From UBA7672 sp040398425 (lineage in GTDB: Bacteria > Pseudomonadota > Alphaproteobacteria > Caulobacterales > Hyphomonadaceae): a stretch of 64,000 bases of DNA. The notes under the pieces are model-generated. The model was not told where the DNA came from. It saw only the letters and a list, made by a program, of their open reading frames with translations, and did no database searches. The translations under genes and the position numbers were made by a program. The stretch lies in NCBI GenBank assembly GCA_040398425.1, contig JBBATZ010000009.1:23077-87076 (forward strand), written 5' to 3'. Below, piece after piece: positions 16,607 to 25,337 of this stretch; positions within the stretch are counted from its first letter, which is position 1; every line of letters starts with the position of its first letter.

Positions 16607-19096
16607 ATGAAAACGACACTGCGATACTCGGGGATGATCGGCGCTGTGCTGGTCTGCCTCACAATGGTGAATACCGGTGGCGCCTGGGCGCAGAGCGCGC
16701 CGGCCGACGAACAGCCATCCGGCAGGGACACAATCATCGTTACCGGCACACGCGTCTCGGGCCTCTCCGCAGCAGATAGCCCGGCGCCGGTCCAGGTGAT
16801 CGGCGCGGATATTCTCGGCAATGTCGGCCAGCCGGACATGATCCAGGCCCTTGCCCAGAACATCCCCTCGTTCAACGCTCAGGCGTTTGGCGGCGACACC
16901 GCCAACCTCACGCTTTCAGCGAAGCTTCGCGGCCTTAGCCCCAACCATGCGCTTGTCCTGATCAACGGCAAACGCCGTCACGGCACATCGAACCTCGCAG
17001 TCCTGGGCGGACCGTTCCAGGGCGGCGCCGCAGCCGACCTCAACTTCGTGCCGCTTGCCTCGGTCGATCATATCGAGGTGCTGCTCGAGGGCGCTGCAGC
17101 TCAGTACGGCTCGGACGCCATCGCGGGCGTTATCAACATCATCCAGAAGGAGGCTGATTCCGGCGGCGAAGTTCAGATCACCGGCGGCCAGTATTTCCAG
17201 GGAGACGGTAAAACGGCCGGTGCGTCCGCAAACATCGGCTTTGCCCCTATCCCGAACGGCTATTTGAATCTGACCGCCGAAGCCCGCTATCATGGCTTCA
17301 GCAACCGCGGCGCGATCGACCCGCGCGTCATCGACACCCCGTTCAACACAGGCTTGTCGAGCCGGCTGTCCAACTATCCGGGGATCGCCACGCTGTCGGA
17401 TTACCCCTACCTCAACAAGATCTCTGGCGATGCCGAATACCGGCTCTACACGACGGCATTCAATGCCGGTGTCGATATCTCCGACTCGCTCGAGCTCTAT
17501 GCCTTCGGTAGCTACGGCTACAAATTCGCTCAGGCCTACGAGAACTACCGCGTACCGAGCCGTGTGGTCAGCCCCACCGGCGTGCGCCCGCGCCCGTTCG
17601 GCTTCAGCCCGAAGGAATCGATTACCGAGAATGACTTCGCGCTCACGCTCGGCGCAAAGGGAGACCTCGGCGGCTGGCTCTATGACGTCGCTACCACGTA
17701 CGGAAAAGACGACAACGACGTCAACGTGCTCGACTCGCAGAACGCCTCGCTCTATTTCGACACCGGCGCTTCGCCGACTGATTTCCACGCTGGCGATTTC
17801 ATCGGCACGCAGTGGACCACCAACTTCGATATCTCGCATGCGTTCGATGTCGGCCTGGCCGGGCCGCTGACGTTTGCGGCCGGTCTCGAATATCGGGAGG
17901 ACGGGTACGAGCTGAAGGCTGGCGATGCGGCTTCGCGCTACAAGGAGGGGTCGCAGTCCTATCCGGGCTTCTCGCTCACCGACGCGGGCGACCACAAGCG
18001 TGACAGCAAGGCGGTCTATGTCGATGTGGCAGTCGAGCCGATCAAGGCTCTGCAGGTCGACGCCGCTGTCCGTTACGAGGACTTCAGCGATTTCGGCGAC
18101 ACCACGGTCTACAAGCTGACCAGCGGGTACGACTTCAACGACGCAATCGCGATCCGCGGCACTGCGAGCACGGGCTTCCGGGCGCCGACCTTGGCGGAAG
18201 GGTTCTATTCAGCCACCAACGTCTCGCCGACATCCGCCTTCGTTCAGCTGCCGCCCAACTCTGCGGCGGCGACGCTCCTCGGTCTGAATGGCCTTCAGCC
18301 GGAGGAATCGAAAAACTACAGCCTTGGCTTTGTCCTGCACCCGGATCCGGTCCTGTCGATCACGGTCGACGCCTTCCAGATCGAGATCGACAATCGCATC
18401 GTTGGCTCCGGCGCGCTGTTCGGCTCAGGCTGCACGGGGTGCAATTCGCCCAACGTGCTCGCGGCCATCATCGCGAACGGCAACGTGCTCGACCCGACCG
18501 TCACGGATACCGGGGTCAACATCTTCGCCAACGGTCTCGACACCCGCACCCAGGGCGTTGACATCGTGATGACCTACGCATCGGATTTCGGTGAGTATGG
18601 CGCGATCGACTGGTCGCTCGCCGGCAGCTACACGAAAACCGATGTTATCCGCATCGCTCCGCCGCCGAGCGGTCTGGCGCCCGGCGTGGCGCTGTTCGAC
18701 GCCACGGCGATCTCCGACCTCGAAACTGCGTCGCCGAGATATCGCGTCGTCGCGGGCGCTCTCTGGAATGCTGACAAGCTCTCCGTCAACACGAAGGCCA
18801 CGCTCTACGGTCCTTCGTCGGAAATGCTGAGCGCCGATGGCTCTACCTACTACAAGACGCAGATCGACGAGCGAATCATCATCGATCTCGACATCTCGTA
18901 TGCGGTGACGGACGCAGTGACGGTCTCGCTTGGCGCCAACAATCTGCTCAACGAGGTTCCGGAAAAATACAACCCGGCGCTGTTGCAGCAGTACTTCCAG
19001 GACAACAACAACGCGGCCGTCGGCCAGTATGCGAACTTCTCGCCGTTCGGAATCAATGGCGGGTACTATTACGGGAAACTCGCCTACACGTTCTGA
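16607..19096 (+). CDS. TonB-dependent outer-membrane receptor
   Basis: Large (829-residue) outer-membrane receptor importing a nutrient with energy from TonB. A signal peptide is cleaved after AWA (residue 28). Next comes a TonB-box-like DTIIVTGTR (41-49), a plug domain containing GLSPNHALVLINGKRRH and QYGSDAIAGVINI, and a 22-strand barrel ending in the usual aromatic (LAYTF). A cysteine pair (GCTGCN) lies in an extracellular-loop position near residue 610. The type is that of Caulobacterales/sphingomonad receptors for peptides or plant compounds; the substrate cannot be told. Start ATG 16607 follows CGGGGA, and the longer frame upstream is not plausible. Confidence 0.93.
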   Translation: MKTTLRYSGMIGAVLVCLTMVNTGGAWAQSAPADEQPSGRDTIIVTGTRVSGLSAADSPAPVQVIGADILGNVGQPDMIQALAQNIPSFNAQAFGGDTANLTLSAKLRGLSPNHALVLINGKRRHGTSNLAVLGGPFQGGAAADLNFVPLASVDHIEVLLEGAAAQYGSDAIAGVINIIQKEADSGGEVQITGGQYFQGDGKTAGASANIGFAPIPNGYLNLTAEARYHGFSNRGAIDPRVIDTPFNTGLSSRLSNYPGIATLSDYPYLNKISGDAEYRLYTTAFNAGVDISDSLELYAFGSYGYKFAQAYENYRVPSRVVSPTGVRPRPFGFSPKESITENDFALTLGAKGDLGGWLYDVATTYGKDDNDVNVLDSQNASLYFDTGASPTDFHAGDFIGTQWTTNFDISHAFDVGLAGPLTFAAGLEYREDGYELKAGDAASRYKEGSQSYPGFSLTDAGDHKRDSKAVYVDVAVEPIKALQVDAAVRYEDFSDFGDTTVYKLTSGYDFNDAIAIRGTASTGFRAPTLAEGFYSATNVSPTSAFVQLPPNSAAATLLGLNGLQPEESKNYSLGFVLHPDPVLSITVDAFQIEIDNRIVGSGALFGSGCTGCNSPNVLAAIIANGNVLDPTVTDTGVNIFANGLDTRTQGVDIVMTYASDFGEYGAIDWSLAGSYTKTDVIRIAPPPSGLAPGVALFDATAISDLETASPRYRVVAGALWNADKLSVNTKATLYGPSSEMLSADGSTYYKTQIDERIIIDLDISYAVTDAVTVSLGANNLLNEVPEKYNPALLQQYFQDNNNAAVGQYANFSPFGINGGYYYGKLAYTF

Positions 19097-19118
19097 TCCC
19101 CTTGGTCGTCCTGAAGGC

Positions 19119-19150
19119 CCCACACGGGAGAGCGCATTCTCCCGTGTGGG
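19119..19150 (+). terminator. Strong hairpin after the TonB receptor gene
   Basis: A perfect 13-bp stem (CCCACACGGGAGA / TCTCCCGTGTGGG) with a six-base loop GCGCAT begins 22 bases after the receptor stop codon. No T-run follows, so it is either a weak intrinsic terminator or an mRNA-stabilising hairpin. Confidence 0.65.
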
Positions 19151-19294
19151 CACCTGATAGGCGAGGGCGCTGCAATTGTCGGCGCCTTGCGGGGGCGGCG
19201 GCTCCATCGGGGCTGCCGGCCTTGCCCATACAAGGGCGCGGGCGCGAAGTCGCAGGATCGTCCTTCGTGAACTCTGACTACGGATTCCCCACGC

Positions 19295-20194
19295 GTGGCA
19301 TTGAACGACATCATGGATCTGGCGTCTCAACAGGATTGGTTGGGTGCGGCGTTTCAGCAATACGGACTGCTTGTGCTGTCCATGCTGGTCGCAGGCCTCT
19401 TTGCAGGTTTCGTGGCCGGGATGTTCGGTATTGGCGGCGGCTTTGTCGTTGTGCCGGCGCTCGCCGCCGTGCTGACAGTCCTGCCGCACACAGGCGGCAA
19501 TGAGCACATCATGCACGTGGCGATTGGCACATCGCTGGGCACGATCTTCTTCACTTCCCTCAGGTCGGTTCAGGCGCACGCCAAGCGCGGCGCCGTCGAC
19601 TGGAGCATCCTCAAGGACTGGCTGCCCTGGGTCGTGTCGGGCGTCATCGCCGGGGTGATTCTCACCAGCTTCATGGGCGGCGAGCAGCTGAAGATCGCGT
19701 TCGGAATCAGCCTCGTTCCGCTCGGCCTGAACTTCATTTTCCAGATTCTTGGCCGGAAGATCGCGAGCGAGGAGCGTCTGCCCAGAGGGCCGGCACGCGC
19801 AGCACTCGGCTCGGGTCTAGGAGCGTTCTCGTCGCTGCTGGGCATTGGCGGCGGCACGCCCGCCATCCTGATCATGACTTTGAGTGGCGTGAACATGCAC
19901 CGTGCGGTCGCGACTGCCGCAGGCTTCGGCACGATCATCGCCGTCCCCGGGGCCATCGGCAGCATGATCACCGGCTTCGGCCAGCCCAACCTGCCTGTCG
20001 GCTCGGTCGGCTTCGTCAACCTGATCGCGCTCGCCTCGATTACGGCAATGAGCATTCTCACAGCGCCGCTAGGCGTAAGGGCAGCGCACAGCCTCGATCC
20101 CGTCAAGCTGAAGCAGATCTTCGGGTGCTACCTGCTGGTGACGGCGGTCTTCATGCTGAAGGATCCTTTCGTGAAATTGATCGGCGCGGCGTAA
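19295..20194 (+). CDS. TauE/SafE (TSUP) family membrane exporter
   Basis: Sulfite/organosulfonate exporter-type permease of about 299 residues with eight predicted membrane segments in two related halves. Each half carries the family glycine motif: GMFGIGGGFVVVPAL near residue 42 and LLGIGGGTPAI near 188. The start is uncertain: GTG 19295, TTG 19301 and ATG 19313 are all in frame and none has a good SD sequence. It converges on the dipeptidase gene with only three bases between stops. The substrate is unknown; sulfur compounds are typical for the family. Confidence 0.87.
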   Translation: MALNDIMDLASQQDWLGAAFQQYGLLVLSMLVAGLFAGFVAGMFGIGGGFVVVPALAAVLTVLPHTGGNEHIMHVAIGTSLGTIFFTSLRSVQAHAKRGAVDWSILKDWLPWVVSGVIAGVILTSFMGGEQLKIAFGISLVPLGLNFIFQILGRKIASEERLPRGPARAALGSGLGAFSSLLGIGGGTPAILIMTLSGVNMHRAVATAAGFGTIIAVPGAIGSMITGFGQPNLPVGSVGFVNLIALASITAMSILTAPLGVRAAHSLDPVKLKQIFGCYLLVTAVFMLKDPFVKLIGAA

Positions 20195-20197
20195 GGC

Positions 20198-21460
20198 CTA
20201 CTTCTTCAGGCTCGCTGCGTAGTCCTCCGCCGCCTTCACGACGCGAAGAACGTTGCCGCCCCACATCTTGGCGAGGTCTGCTTCGGTGTAGCCTTCCTTG
20301 AGCAGGCGCTCGGTCACCTTCGGCATATAGGTGATGTCGCGATATCCAGACAGGCCTCCGCCGCCGTCCCAGTCGGCCCCGCCGAGGCCGACATGATCCA
20401 CGCCGAGCAGTTTGATGCCGTAGAGGATCTGCTTCATGTAGTCTTCGAAGTCGGCCATGGACGCCGGGAATGTTCGGTTCAGCGTTACCATTTCATCGAG
20501 ATAGGCCTCGTACTTTGCGCCGGTGAGGTCCGCGACAGGCCCGTACTTGTCGTTGAGCGCCTTGAGCGCCGCGACGCGCTCGGCCGATGGCGGCGGCGAT
20601 GTCTTGAGGAACAGCGTGTTCATCTGGATCACGCCGCCCTTGTCGGCCATCTTTTTCAGCAGCGCATCCGGCAGGTTGCGGGGATGGTTGTTGAGTGCAC
20701 GCACGCCGTGGTGCGACAGGATGATCGGCGTCGCGGACAGATCGATCATCTGTTCGATCGTGGTGTCGGCCGAATGGCTGCCGTCGAGGACCATGCCAAG
20801 CTCGTTGGCGCGTTTGACGAACGCTTTGCCCATCGGGCTGAGGCCGCCCCACTTCGCGCCGACCGATCCGGGGTTGGCGGAATCCGCCAGCTGGTTGGTG
20901 CCGTTGTGGACGGGGCCGATCAGGCGGACGCCGAGCTTGAAGAACGTGTCGATCAGCGAGACGTCGTCGCCGAGTTCGTAGGAGTTCTCCATCGACATGA
21001 AGACGATCTTCTTGCCCGCGGCGTGGATGCGCATCGCGTCGTCGACGGTGAGGGCGATTTCGAAGGCGCCGGGATTTGCGGCGACCATTTTGTGGATCGA
21101 CGTCGAGCGGATGAGCGCCTTGTCGCGGATATTGGCGTAGCCTTCCGGCGTCAGCGGGCCCTGGCCCATGTAGATTGCCCAGAAGCCGCCATCGAGGCCG
21201 CCTTCATTCATGCGCGGGAGGTCGACCTGGCTGCCGTCACGCTCAACGTCGTGCCATTTCATGATGTCGTAGCCGCGCGGTTCGTCGAGCAGGGCCGGCG
21301 TGTCGAGGTGGGTGTCGAGGGTCAGCAGACGCTGATGGATCGCCATCGCCTCGGGGCTCACGCCAACGAGGGAGGGCGACATTGTCGAGCAGCCCGCGAG
21401 CGCGGTCGCGGCAAGCAGAGCGCCGGACAGGGCGAATGACTTCAATGTGGTGGACGCCAT
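20198..21460 (-). CDS. M19 membrane-type dipeptidase lipoprotein
   Basis: Zinc-dependent (renal-type) dipeptidase anchored as a lipoprotein (lipobox LAGC, C24), 420 residues. Recognisable ligands and motifs are the THLDTP HxD pair, the glutamate of FMSMENSYEL, GLTxxG-like HNGTNQLADS, DGSHSADTTI and LSHHGVRAL, and GVDHVGLGGADWDGG near the end. It hydrolyses dipeptides, often with relaxed stereochemistry, in the periplasm or at the outer membrane. GAGGAA precedes the ATG. Together with the nearby M20 peptidase and TonB receptor it suggests peptide scavenging. Confidence 0.93.
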   Translation of the reverse strand: MASTTLKSFALSGALLAATALAGCSTMSPSLVGVSPEAMAIHQRLLTLDTHLDTPALLDEPRGYDIMKWHDVERDGSQVDLPRMNEGGLDGGFWAIYMGQGPLTPEGYANIRDKALIRSTSIHKMVAANPGAFEIALTVDDAMRIHAAGKKIVFMSMENSYELGDDVSLIDTFFKLGVRLIGPVHNGTNQLADSANPGSVGAKWGGLSPMGKAFVKRANELGMVLDGSHSADTTIEQMIDLSATPIILSHHGVRALNNHPRNLPDALLKKMADKGGVIQMNTLFLKTSPPPSAERVAALKALNDKYGPVADLTGAKYEAYLDEMVTLNRTFPASMADFEDYMKQILYGIKLLGVDHVGLGGADWDGGGGLSGYRDITYMPKVTERLLKEGYTEADLAKMWGGNVLRVVKAAEDYAASLKK

Positions 21461-22074
21461 GAATTCCTCGGGGAGTCTGCGACTGGGTTTGTCGGGTCAC
21501 CATGCACGGCCCGGGATTCATCTCAAGAGATATGCGTGGCGGTCCACAGGCGCAGTCCCGCATTAGGACCGGCTTATGCCGTCCGGGATGCAGCGCCCTC
21601 CCTGATGGAGGGCATGGGGACGCGGGATGCCCCGCGTGAGTTGGCTGCACCGATCGCTCGGAGCTACCGGTAGATGAAGGAAAGCGCGGATCCCGCGTCC
21701 CCATGCAGATGTCATCTGGCCGCGGCAGCACGACGGGGTGTTTCAACCGCCCGGGCCCTATTGTCGTCGCCGGTGTGCAGGTCGCGGATGTTCAGCCGCA
21801 ATCCCTGGATCACTCCTGCACTTCGCCGTTGGGCTGCACGCACGGGCTTTCAAGCTCATCTGCGTCCGATCCTGCGCCGTCGAACAGTGTACAGCTGCCC
21901 TCCTGCGAGATGGATGAGCGAAGTATCCCCCGGAATCGAAAGTGTAGGATTGAGAGAACGATTTTCGGGTCGGTTTTCGACGCAAGCCGTTGGAATTGTT
22001 CAGGTGAGTCAAAAACGCGCGCGCGCAGATTCGGCGGCTCCTTAGAGAGAGCTAGCCCGGCGGTCGACCGCCGA
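21461..22074. other. 614-base intergenic region with hairpins, no gene seen
   Basis: Upstream of the dipeptidase gene and downstream of the sulfotransferase-like gene. Several open frames exist on both strands but they have no SD sequence and no recognisable protein. The right half is less GC-rich than the flanks. Notable structure is confined to 21595-21706: a 7-bp hairpin (21595-21613), a second hairpin (21620-21637) and a 17-bp long-range inverted repeat described separately. Confidence 0.5.
21612..21706. repeat. 17-bp perfect inverted repeat with nested hairpins
   Basis: GCATGGGGACGCGGGAT at 21612-21628 is repeated exactly in reverse complement at 21690-21706, with a 61-base spacer. The left arm also takes part in two local hairpins: GCCCTCC/GGAGGGC (21595-21613) and ACGCGGG/CCCGCGT (21620-21637). 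The unit could be a dispersed intergenic palindromic repeat or an alternative-structure leader of the dipeptidase transcript, 150-250 bases upstream of its start. Confidence 0.6.
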
Positions 22075-22818
22075 TCAGGTGAGCTTCCATCTGGCGAGGG
22101 CTTCGTAGTGGGGGCGGGCGGCGTCGGCGATGGGACGGAGATGATCGGCGAGGGGCGTCTTTGTCTCGGCGGGCGGCGGCCCGAAGCCGGTGGAGCGTTC
22201 GACGGCGTCGTACCAGGCGGGGGCCCACACGCCGTCTGTGGCGCGGCGGCCGGGCGGCCATGTGAGCATGTCGGCGGTCCAGGGAATGTCGAGGGCGGCG
22301 CAGAGTTTTGACAGTGTGGCTGTGGGGGCGCGCAGGACATCGATGCCTTCGACGACGGGCGGGGCGTGGCCGAGGCGGTCGGCTTCGCGGGCGAAGATCT
22401 CGGCCTGCTGTACGAAGCCGATGTCGGCGAGCTGCACGTCTTCGCGCTTCTGCGTGTAGGAGGCGAGCACGAGGTCCGGATCGCGGATGAGGAAGGCGTT
22501 GCGGCACTGGCTCATCCAGTCGAGGCCGACGCTGGGCAGCATGTGGTGGGTCATATGCTTCTGGTAGAAGATGGGCTCGTTGTTCGGCGTCGGGGCGAGG
22601 AGGGTGGGCACGACATCGCGCCAGTCGTTCGGTTGCGCCGCGAGGACCGCGTCGTTCATCGGATGTATGAGGCCGGTCTCGCAAAGGAAGGCGGCGTAGA
22701 AGGGCTCGTCGGCGACGTGGCAATCACTGCGCGCGCCGAAGGAACGCATCATCGCAGTGGAGATGTTGCGCGGGCCGGACCACATGGCGATGCGGATAGG
22801 CGACATATGCGACTCCAT
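22075..22818 (-). CDS. Sulfotransferase-like P-loop protein
   Basis: P-loop protein of 247 residues resembling PAPS-dependent sulfotransferases. The phosphosulfate-binding-like loop is MWSGPRNISTAMMRSF (residues ~12-27) and the 3'-phosphate-like motif is LIRDPDLVLASY (~110-121). Homologues of this type are often beside class-IV aminotransferase-like genes, and related plant proteins join the two domains in one chain (from general knowledge). Here the aminotransferase-like gene is two genes upstream, with argG between. An internal ATG at 22806 with GGAG upstream is an alternative start. The acceptor is unknown. Confidence 0.72.
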   Translation of the reverse strand: MESHMSPIRIAMWSGPRNISTAMMRSFGARSDCHVADEPFYAAFLCETGLIHPMNDAVLAAQPNDWRDVVPTLLAPTPNNEPIFYQKHMTHHMLPSVGLDWMSQCRNAFLIRDPDLVLASYTQKREDVQLADIGFVQQAEIFAREADRLGHAPPVVEGIDVLRAPTATLSKLCAALDIPWTADMLTWPPGRRATDGVWAPAWYDAVERSTGFGPPPAETKTPLADHLRPIADAARPHYEALARWKLT

Positions 22819-22856
22819 AGCCTCGCCTTTTCCGGCGCGCCCCGGCGAGGGCTGCG

Positions 22857-24194
22857 CTAGTCGTCCGCCTTGTCGGGCAGGCGGGGCAGGCCCGTTGCGG
22901 TGGTCGGGGCGAGTAGACCCGTCTTGGCGTAGGTCATCAGCTTGTCGCGCGTGTCGGCAATGTCGAGGTTGCGCATGGTGAGCTGGCCGATGCGGTCGTT
23001 GGCGGTGAAGAATTCCTCGCCCTTTTCCATCGTCAGGCGCTCGGGCTTGTAGGTGAGGTTGGGGCTCACCGTATTCATGATCGAATAGTCGTTGCCGCGG
23101 CGCAGCTCGAGCGTGACTTCGCCGGTGATGGCGCGGGCGACCCAGCGCTGGGCGGCGTCGCGCAGCATGAGGGCCTGCGAGTCGAACCAGCGGCCCTGAT
23201 AGAGCAGACGGCCAAGCAGTCGGCCATTGGTGCGGTACTGCTCGATCGTGTCCTCGTTGTGGATGCCGGTGACGAGGCGCTCGTAGGCGGCGAACAAAAG
23301 CGCCATGCCGGGGGCTTCATAGATGCCGCGGCTCTTGGCTTCGATGATGCGGTTCTCGATCTGGTCAGCCATGCCGAGGCCGTGGCGGCCGCCGATGACG
23401 TTGGCTTCCAGCATGAGGGCAACTTCATCGCTGTAGCGTTTGCCGTTGAGCAAGACGGGGCGGCCTTCCTCGAAGCCGATGCTGACGCGTTCGTGCTTCA
23501 CGGTGACGCTTTCGTCCCAGAACTTCACGCCCATGATCGGGTTGACGATGGTGACGCCCTTGTCGAGGAATTCGAGATCCTTCGCCTCGTGCGTGGCGCC
23601 GAGGATGTTGGAGTCCGTGGAGTATGCTTTCTCGACGCTGGTCTTGTAGTCGAAGCCCTTGGCGACGAGGTATTCGGACATTTCCTTGCGGCCGCCGAGC
23701 TCATCGATGAATTGCTGGTCGAGCCAGGGCTTGTAGACCTGCAAGCTGGGGTTCACGAGCAGGCCGTAGCGATAGAAGCGTTCGATATCGTTGCCCTTGT
23801 AGGTGCTGCCGTCGCCCCAGATGTTGACGTTGTCGGCCTTCATCGCCTCGACGAGCATCGTGCCCGTGACGGCGCGGCCCAGCGGCGTGGTATTGAAATA
23901 GGTGACGCCCGCCGTGGTGATGTGGAAGGCGCCGGACTGGATCGCGGCGATGCCTTCGGCGACGAGTTGCTGGCGGCAGTCGATCAGCTTGGCGTCGGCT
24001 GCGCCGTGGTCCATCGCCTTGCGCGGGATGGCGTCGTAGTCGGTCTCGTCCGGCTGGGCGAGGTTTGCGGTGTAGGTGTAGCAGGCGGCGCCGTTGGCGC
24101 GCATCCAGACAAGGGCGGCCGTGGTGTCGAGGCCGCCGGAAAACGCGATGCCGACCTTCTGGCCGACAGGCAGTTTCTTCAGGATGGTGGCCAT
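22857..24194 (-). CDS. argG: Argininosuccinate synthase
   Basis: Catalyses ATP-dependent joining of citrulline and aspartate to argininosuccinate, the penultimate step of arginine synthesis. It is 445 residues and aligns throughout with E. coli ArgG: ATP pyrophosphatase loop AFSGGLDTTAAL (17-28), NTTPLGRAVTGTMLV, STYKGNDIERFYRYG, AYSTDSNILGATHEAKDLE and GGRHGLGMADQIENRIIEAK. This is the longer E. coli-type enzyme, not the ~400-residue type usual in alphaproteobacteria. CGGAG precedes the ATG. It sits 38 bases upstream of the sulfotransferase-like gene and 81 downstream of the aminotransferase-like gene, probably one transcript. Confidence 0.97.
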   Translation of the reverse strand: MATILKKLPVGQKVGIAFSGGLDTTAALVWMRANGAACYTYTANLAQPDETDYDAIPRKAMDHGAADAKLIDCRQQLVAEGIAAIQSGAFHITTAGVTYFNTTPLGRAVTGTMLVEAMKADNVNIWGDGSTYKGNDIERFYRYGLLVNPSLQVYKPWLDQQFIDELGGRKEMSEYLVAKGFDYKTSVEKAYSTDSNILGATHEAKDLEFLDKGVTIVNPIMGVKFWDESVTVKHERVSIGFEEGRPVLLNGKRYSDEVALMLEANVIGGRHGLGMADQIENRIIEAKSRGIYEAPGMALLFAAYERLVTGIHNEDTIEQYRTNGRLLGRLLYQGRWFDSQALMLRDAAQRWVARAITGEVTLELRRGNDYSIMNTVSPNLTYKPERLTMEKGEEFFTANDRIGQLTMRNLDIADTRDKLMTYAKTGLLAPTTATGLPRLPDKADD

Positions 24195-24275
24195 GGGGGT
24201 GGCTCCGCGCAGGGGTGATCGGGCGGCGCACTGATCGCGGATAGGGGGGGTTGCGTCAACAGGGAGGCGCCGTCG

Positions 24276-25193
24276 CTATTTCCCCCTGGTAGCCTCTGCA
24301 TCCTTCAGCCCGTCGTACAACTCCCGCAACCGCTGTGTGACAGGCCCCGGCGTTCCGCCTGGCATCACATGACCATCCACTTCGCGCACGGGCGTGAGGC
24401 CGCCGAAGGTGCCGGTGACGAAGGCTTCGTCGGCGGTGTGGACGTCGTGGGGGGGGAAACTATCGAGCTTGATCGGAATGTTGTTGACGTCGCAGAGCTT
24501 GATGACGTTTCCGCGTGTGACGCCGTTGAAGCAGAACGCGCCAGTGCTGGTGCGGACTTCGCCGTCCTTGACCCAGAAGAAGTTAGTGGCGTTGCAGCTG
24601 GAGACCATGTCGGCGGGGTCGAGCATCAGGGCCTCATCGCCGCCCTTCGGGATCACGTCGAGCAGGGCGCGGATGAGGGCGAGACGCGAGTGCGAGTTGA
24701 GGCGCATGTCGAACATGTCGGCCGGCGTGCAGCGGATGGCGCTGGTAATCACGCTGAGGCCGCGCGTCACGATCCCGGGACTTGGCTCTTTATACTCGGC
24801 GACGATGACGATGGTGGCGCTGCCGAGCGCGTTGCGGGGATCCTGGTTAACGGCTTTCTTGACGCCGCGCGTCGCCATCAGGCGGAGGTGGGCGCCGTGC
24901 TGCATGTCGTTGGCGGCGAGGGTGGCGTGAAGGGCGGCGATCATCCGCTCGCGCGAGAGGCCGAGGTCGAGGGCGATGTCGGCGGCGCCGCGATAGAGAC
25001 GGTCGATGTGGGCATCGAGGAAGAGGAGCGCGCCCTTGTGCAGGCGCAGCCCCTCCCACACGCCATCGCCCAGCACGAAGCCGGCGTCGAAGACGGAGAC
25101 CTTCGCTTCGCTGGTGGGCACGAGCGCGCCGTTGAGCCAGACCTTGAGGTCGGCGTTGCGCGGATCGGCGGCGAAGTCCTGGCTGCCGGGCAT
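24276..25193 (-). CDS. Class-IV aminotransferase-like protein lacking the expected lysine
   Basis: Fold-type IV PLP enzyme of 305 residues, related to branched-chain and D-amino-acid aminotransferases. N-terminal landmarks are VFDAGFVLGDGVWEGLRLHKG and HIDRLYRGA. C-terminal ones are FCFNGVTRGNVIKLC (phosphate-binding TRG) and ADEAFVTGTFGGLTPV. The segment that should carry the PLP lysine reads DMRLNSHSRLALIRALLD; the best-matching position (R170) is arginine and no lysine occurs in the stretch. The glutamate usually before NxF is also replaced (VSSCNATNFF). It may be a non-transaminating member. First gene of the run with argG and the sulfotransferase-like gene. Confidence 0.8.
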   Translation of the reverse strand: MPGSQDFAADPRNADLKVWLNGALVPTSEAKVSVFDAGFVLGDGVWEGLRLHKGALLFLDAHIDRLYRGAADIALDLGLSRERMIAALHATLAANDMQHGAHLRLMATRGVKKAVNQDPRNALGSATIVIVAEYKEPSPGIVTRGLSVITSAIRCTPADMFDMRLNSHSRLALIRALLDVIPKGGDEALMLDPADMVSSCNATNFFWVKDGEVRTSTGAFCFNGVTRGNVIKLCDVNNIPIKLDSFPPHDVHTADEAFVTGTFGGLTPVREVDGHVMPGGTPGPVTQRLRELYDGLKDAEATRGK

Positions 25194-25337
25194 GGTGCTC
25201 TCTCTGGACCGCCGGCCCCCCGCCCGGCTGGTTTATTCAGCGAGGGTGTAGGACGGCGGAGCCCATTGAGGAAGTGAGTGTGCGGGTTGGGCAAAGAACC
25301 GGGCAGGGGCCCGGCGGTCCAGAGAAATACCAGAGCT

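Noticed and set aside
21703..22311. Overlapping open frames in the region between the dipeptidase and the sulfotransferase-like gene
   Set aside because: No SD sequence, no recognisable protein, and they run into the 3' end of the sulfotransferase-like gene in the opposite sense.
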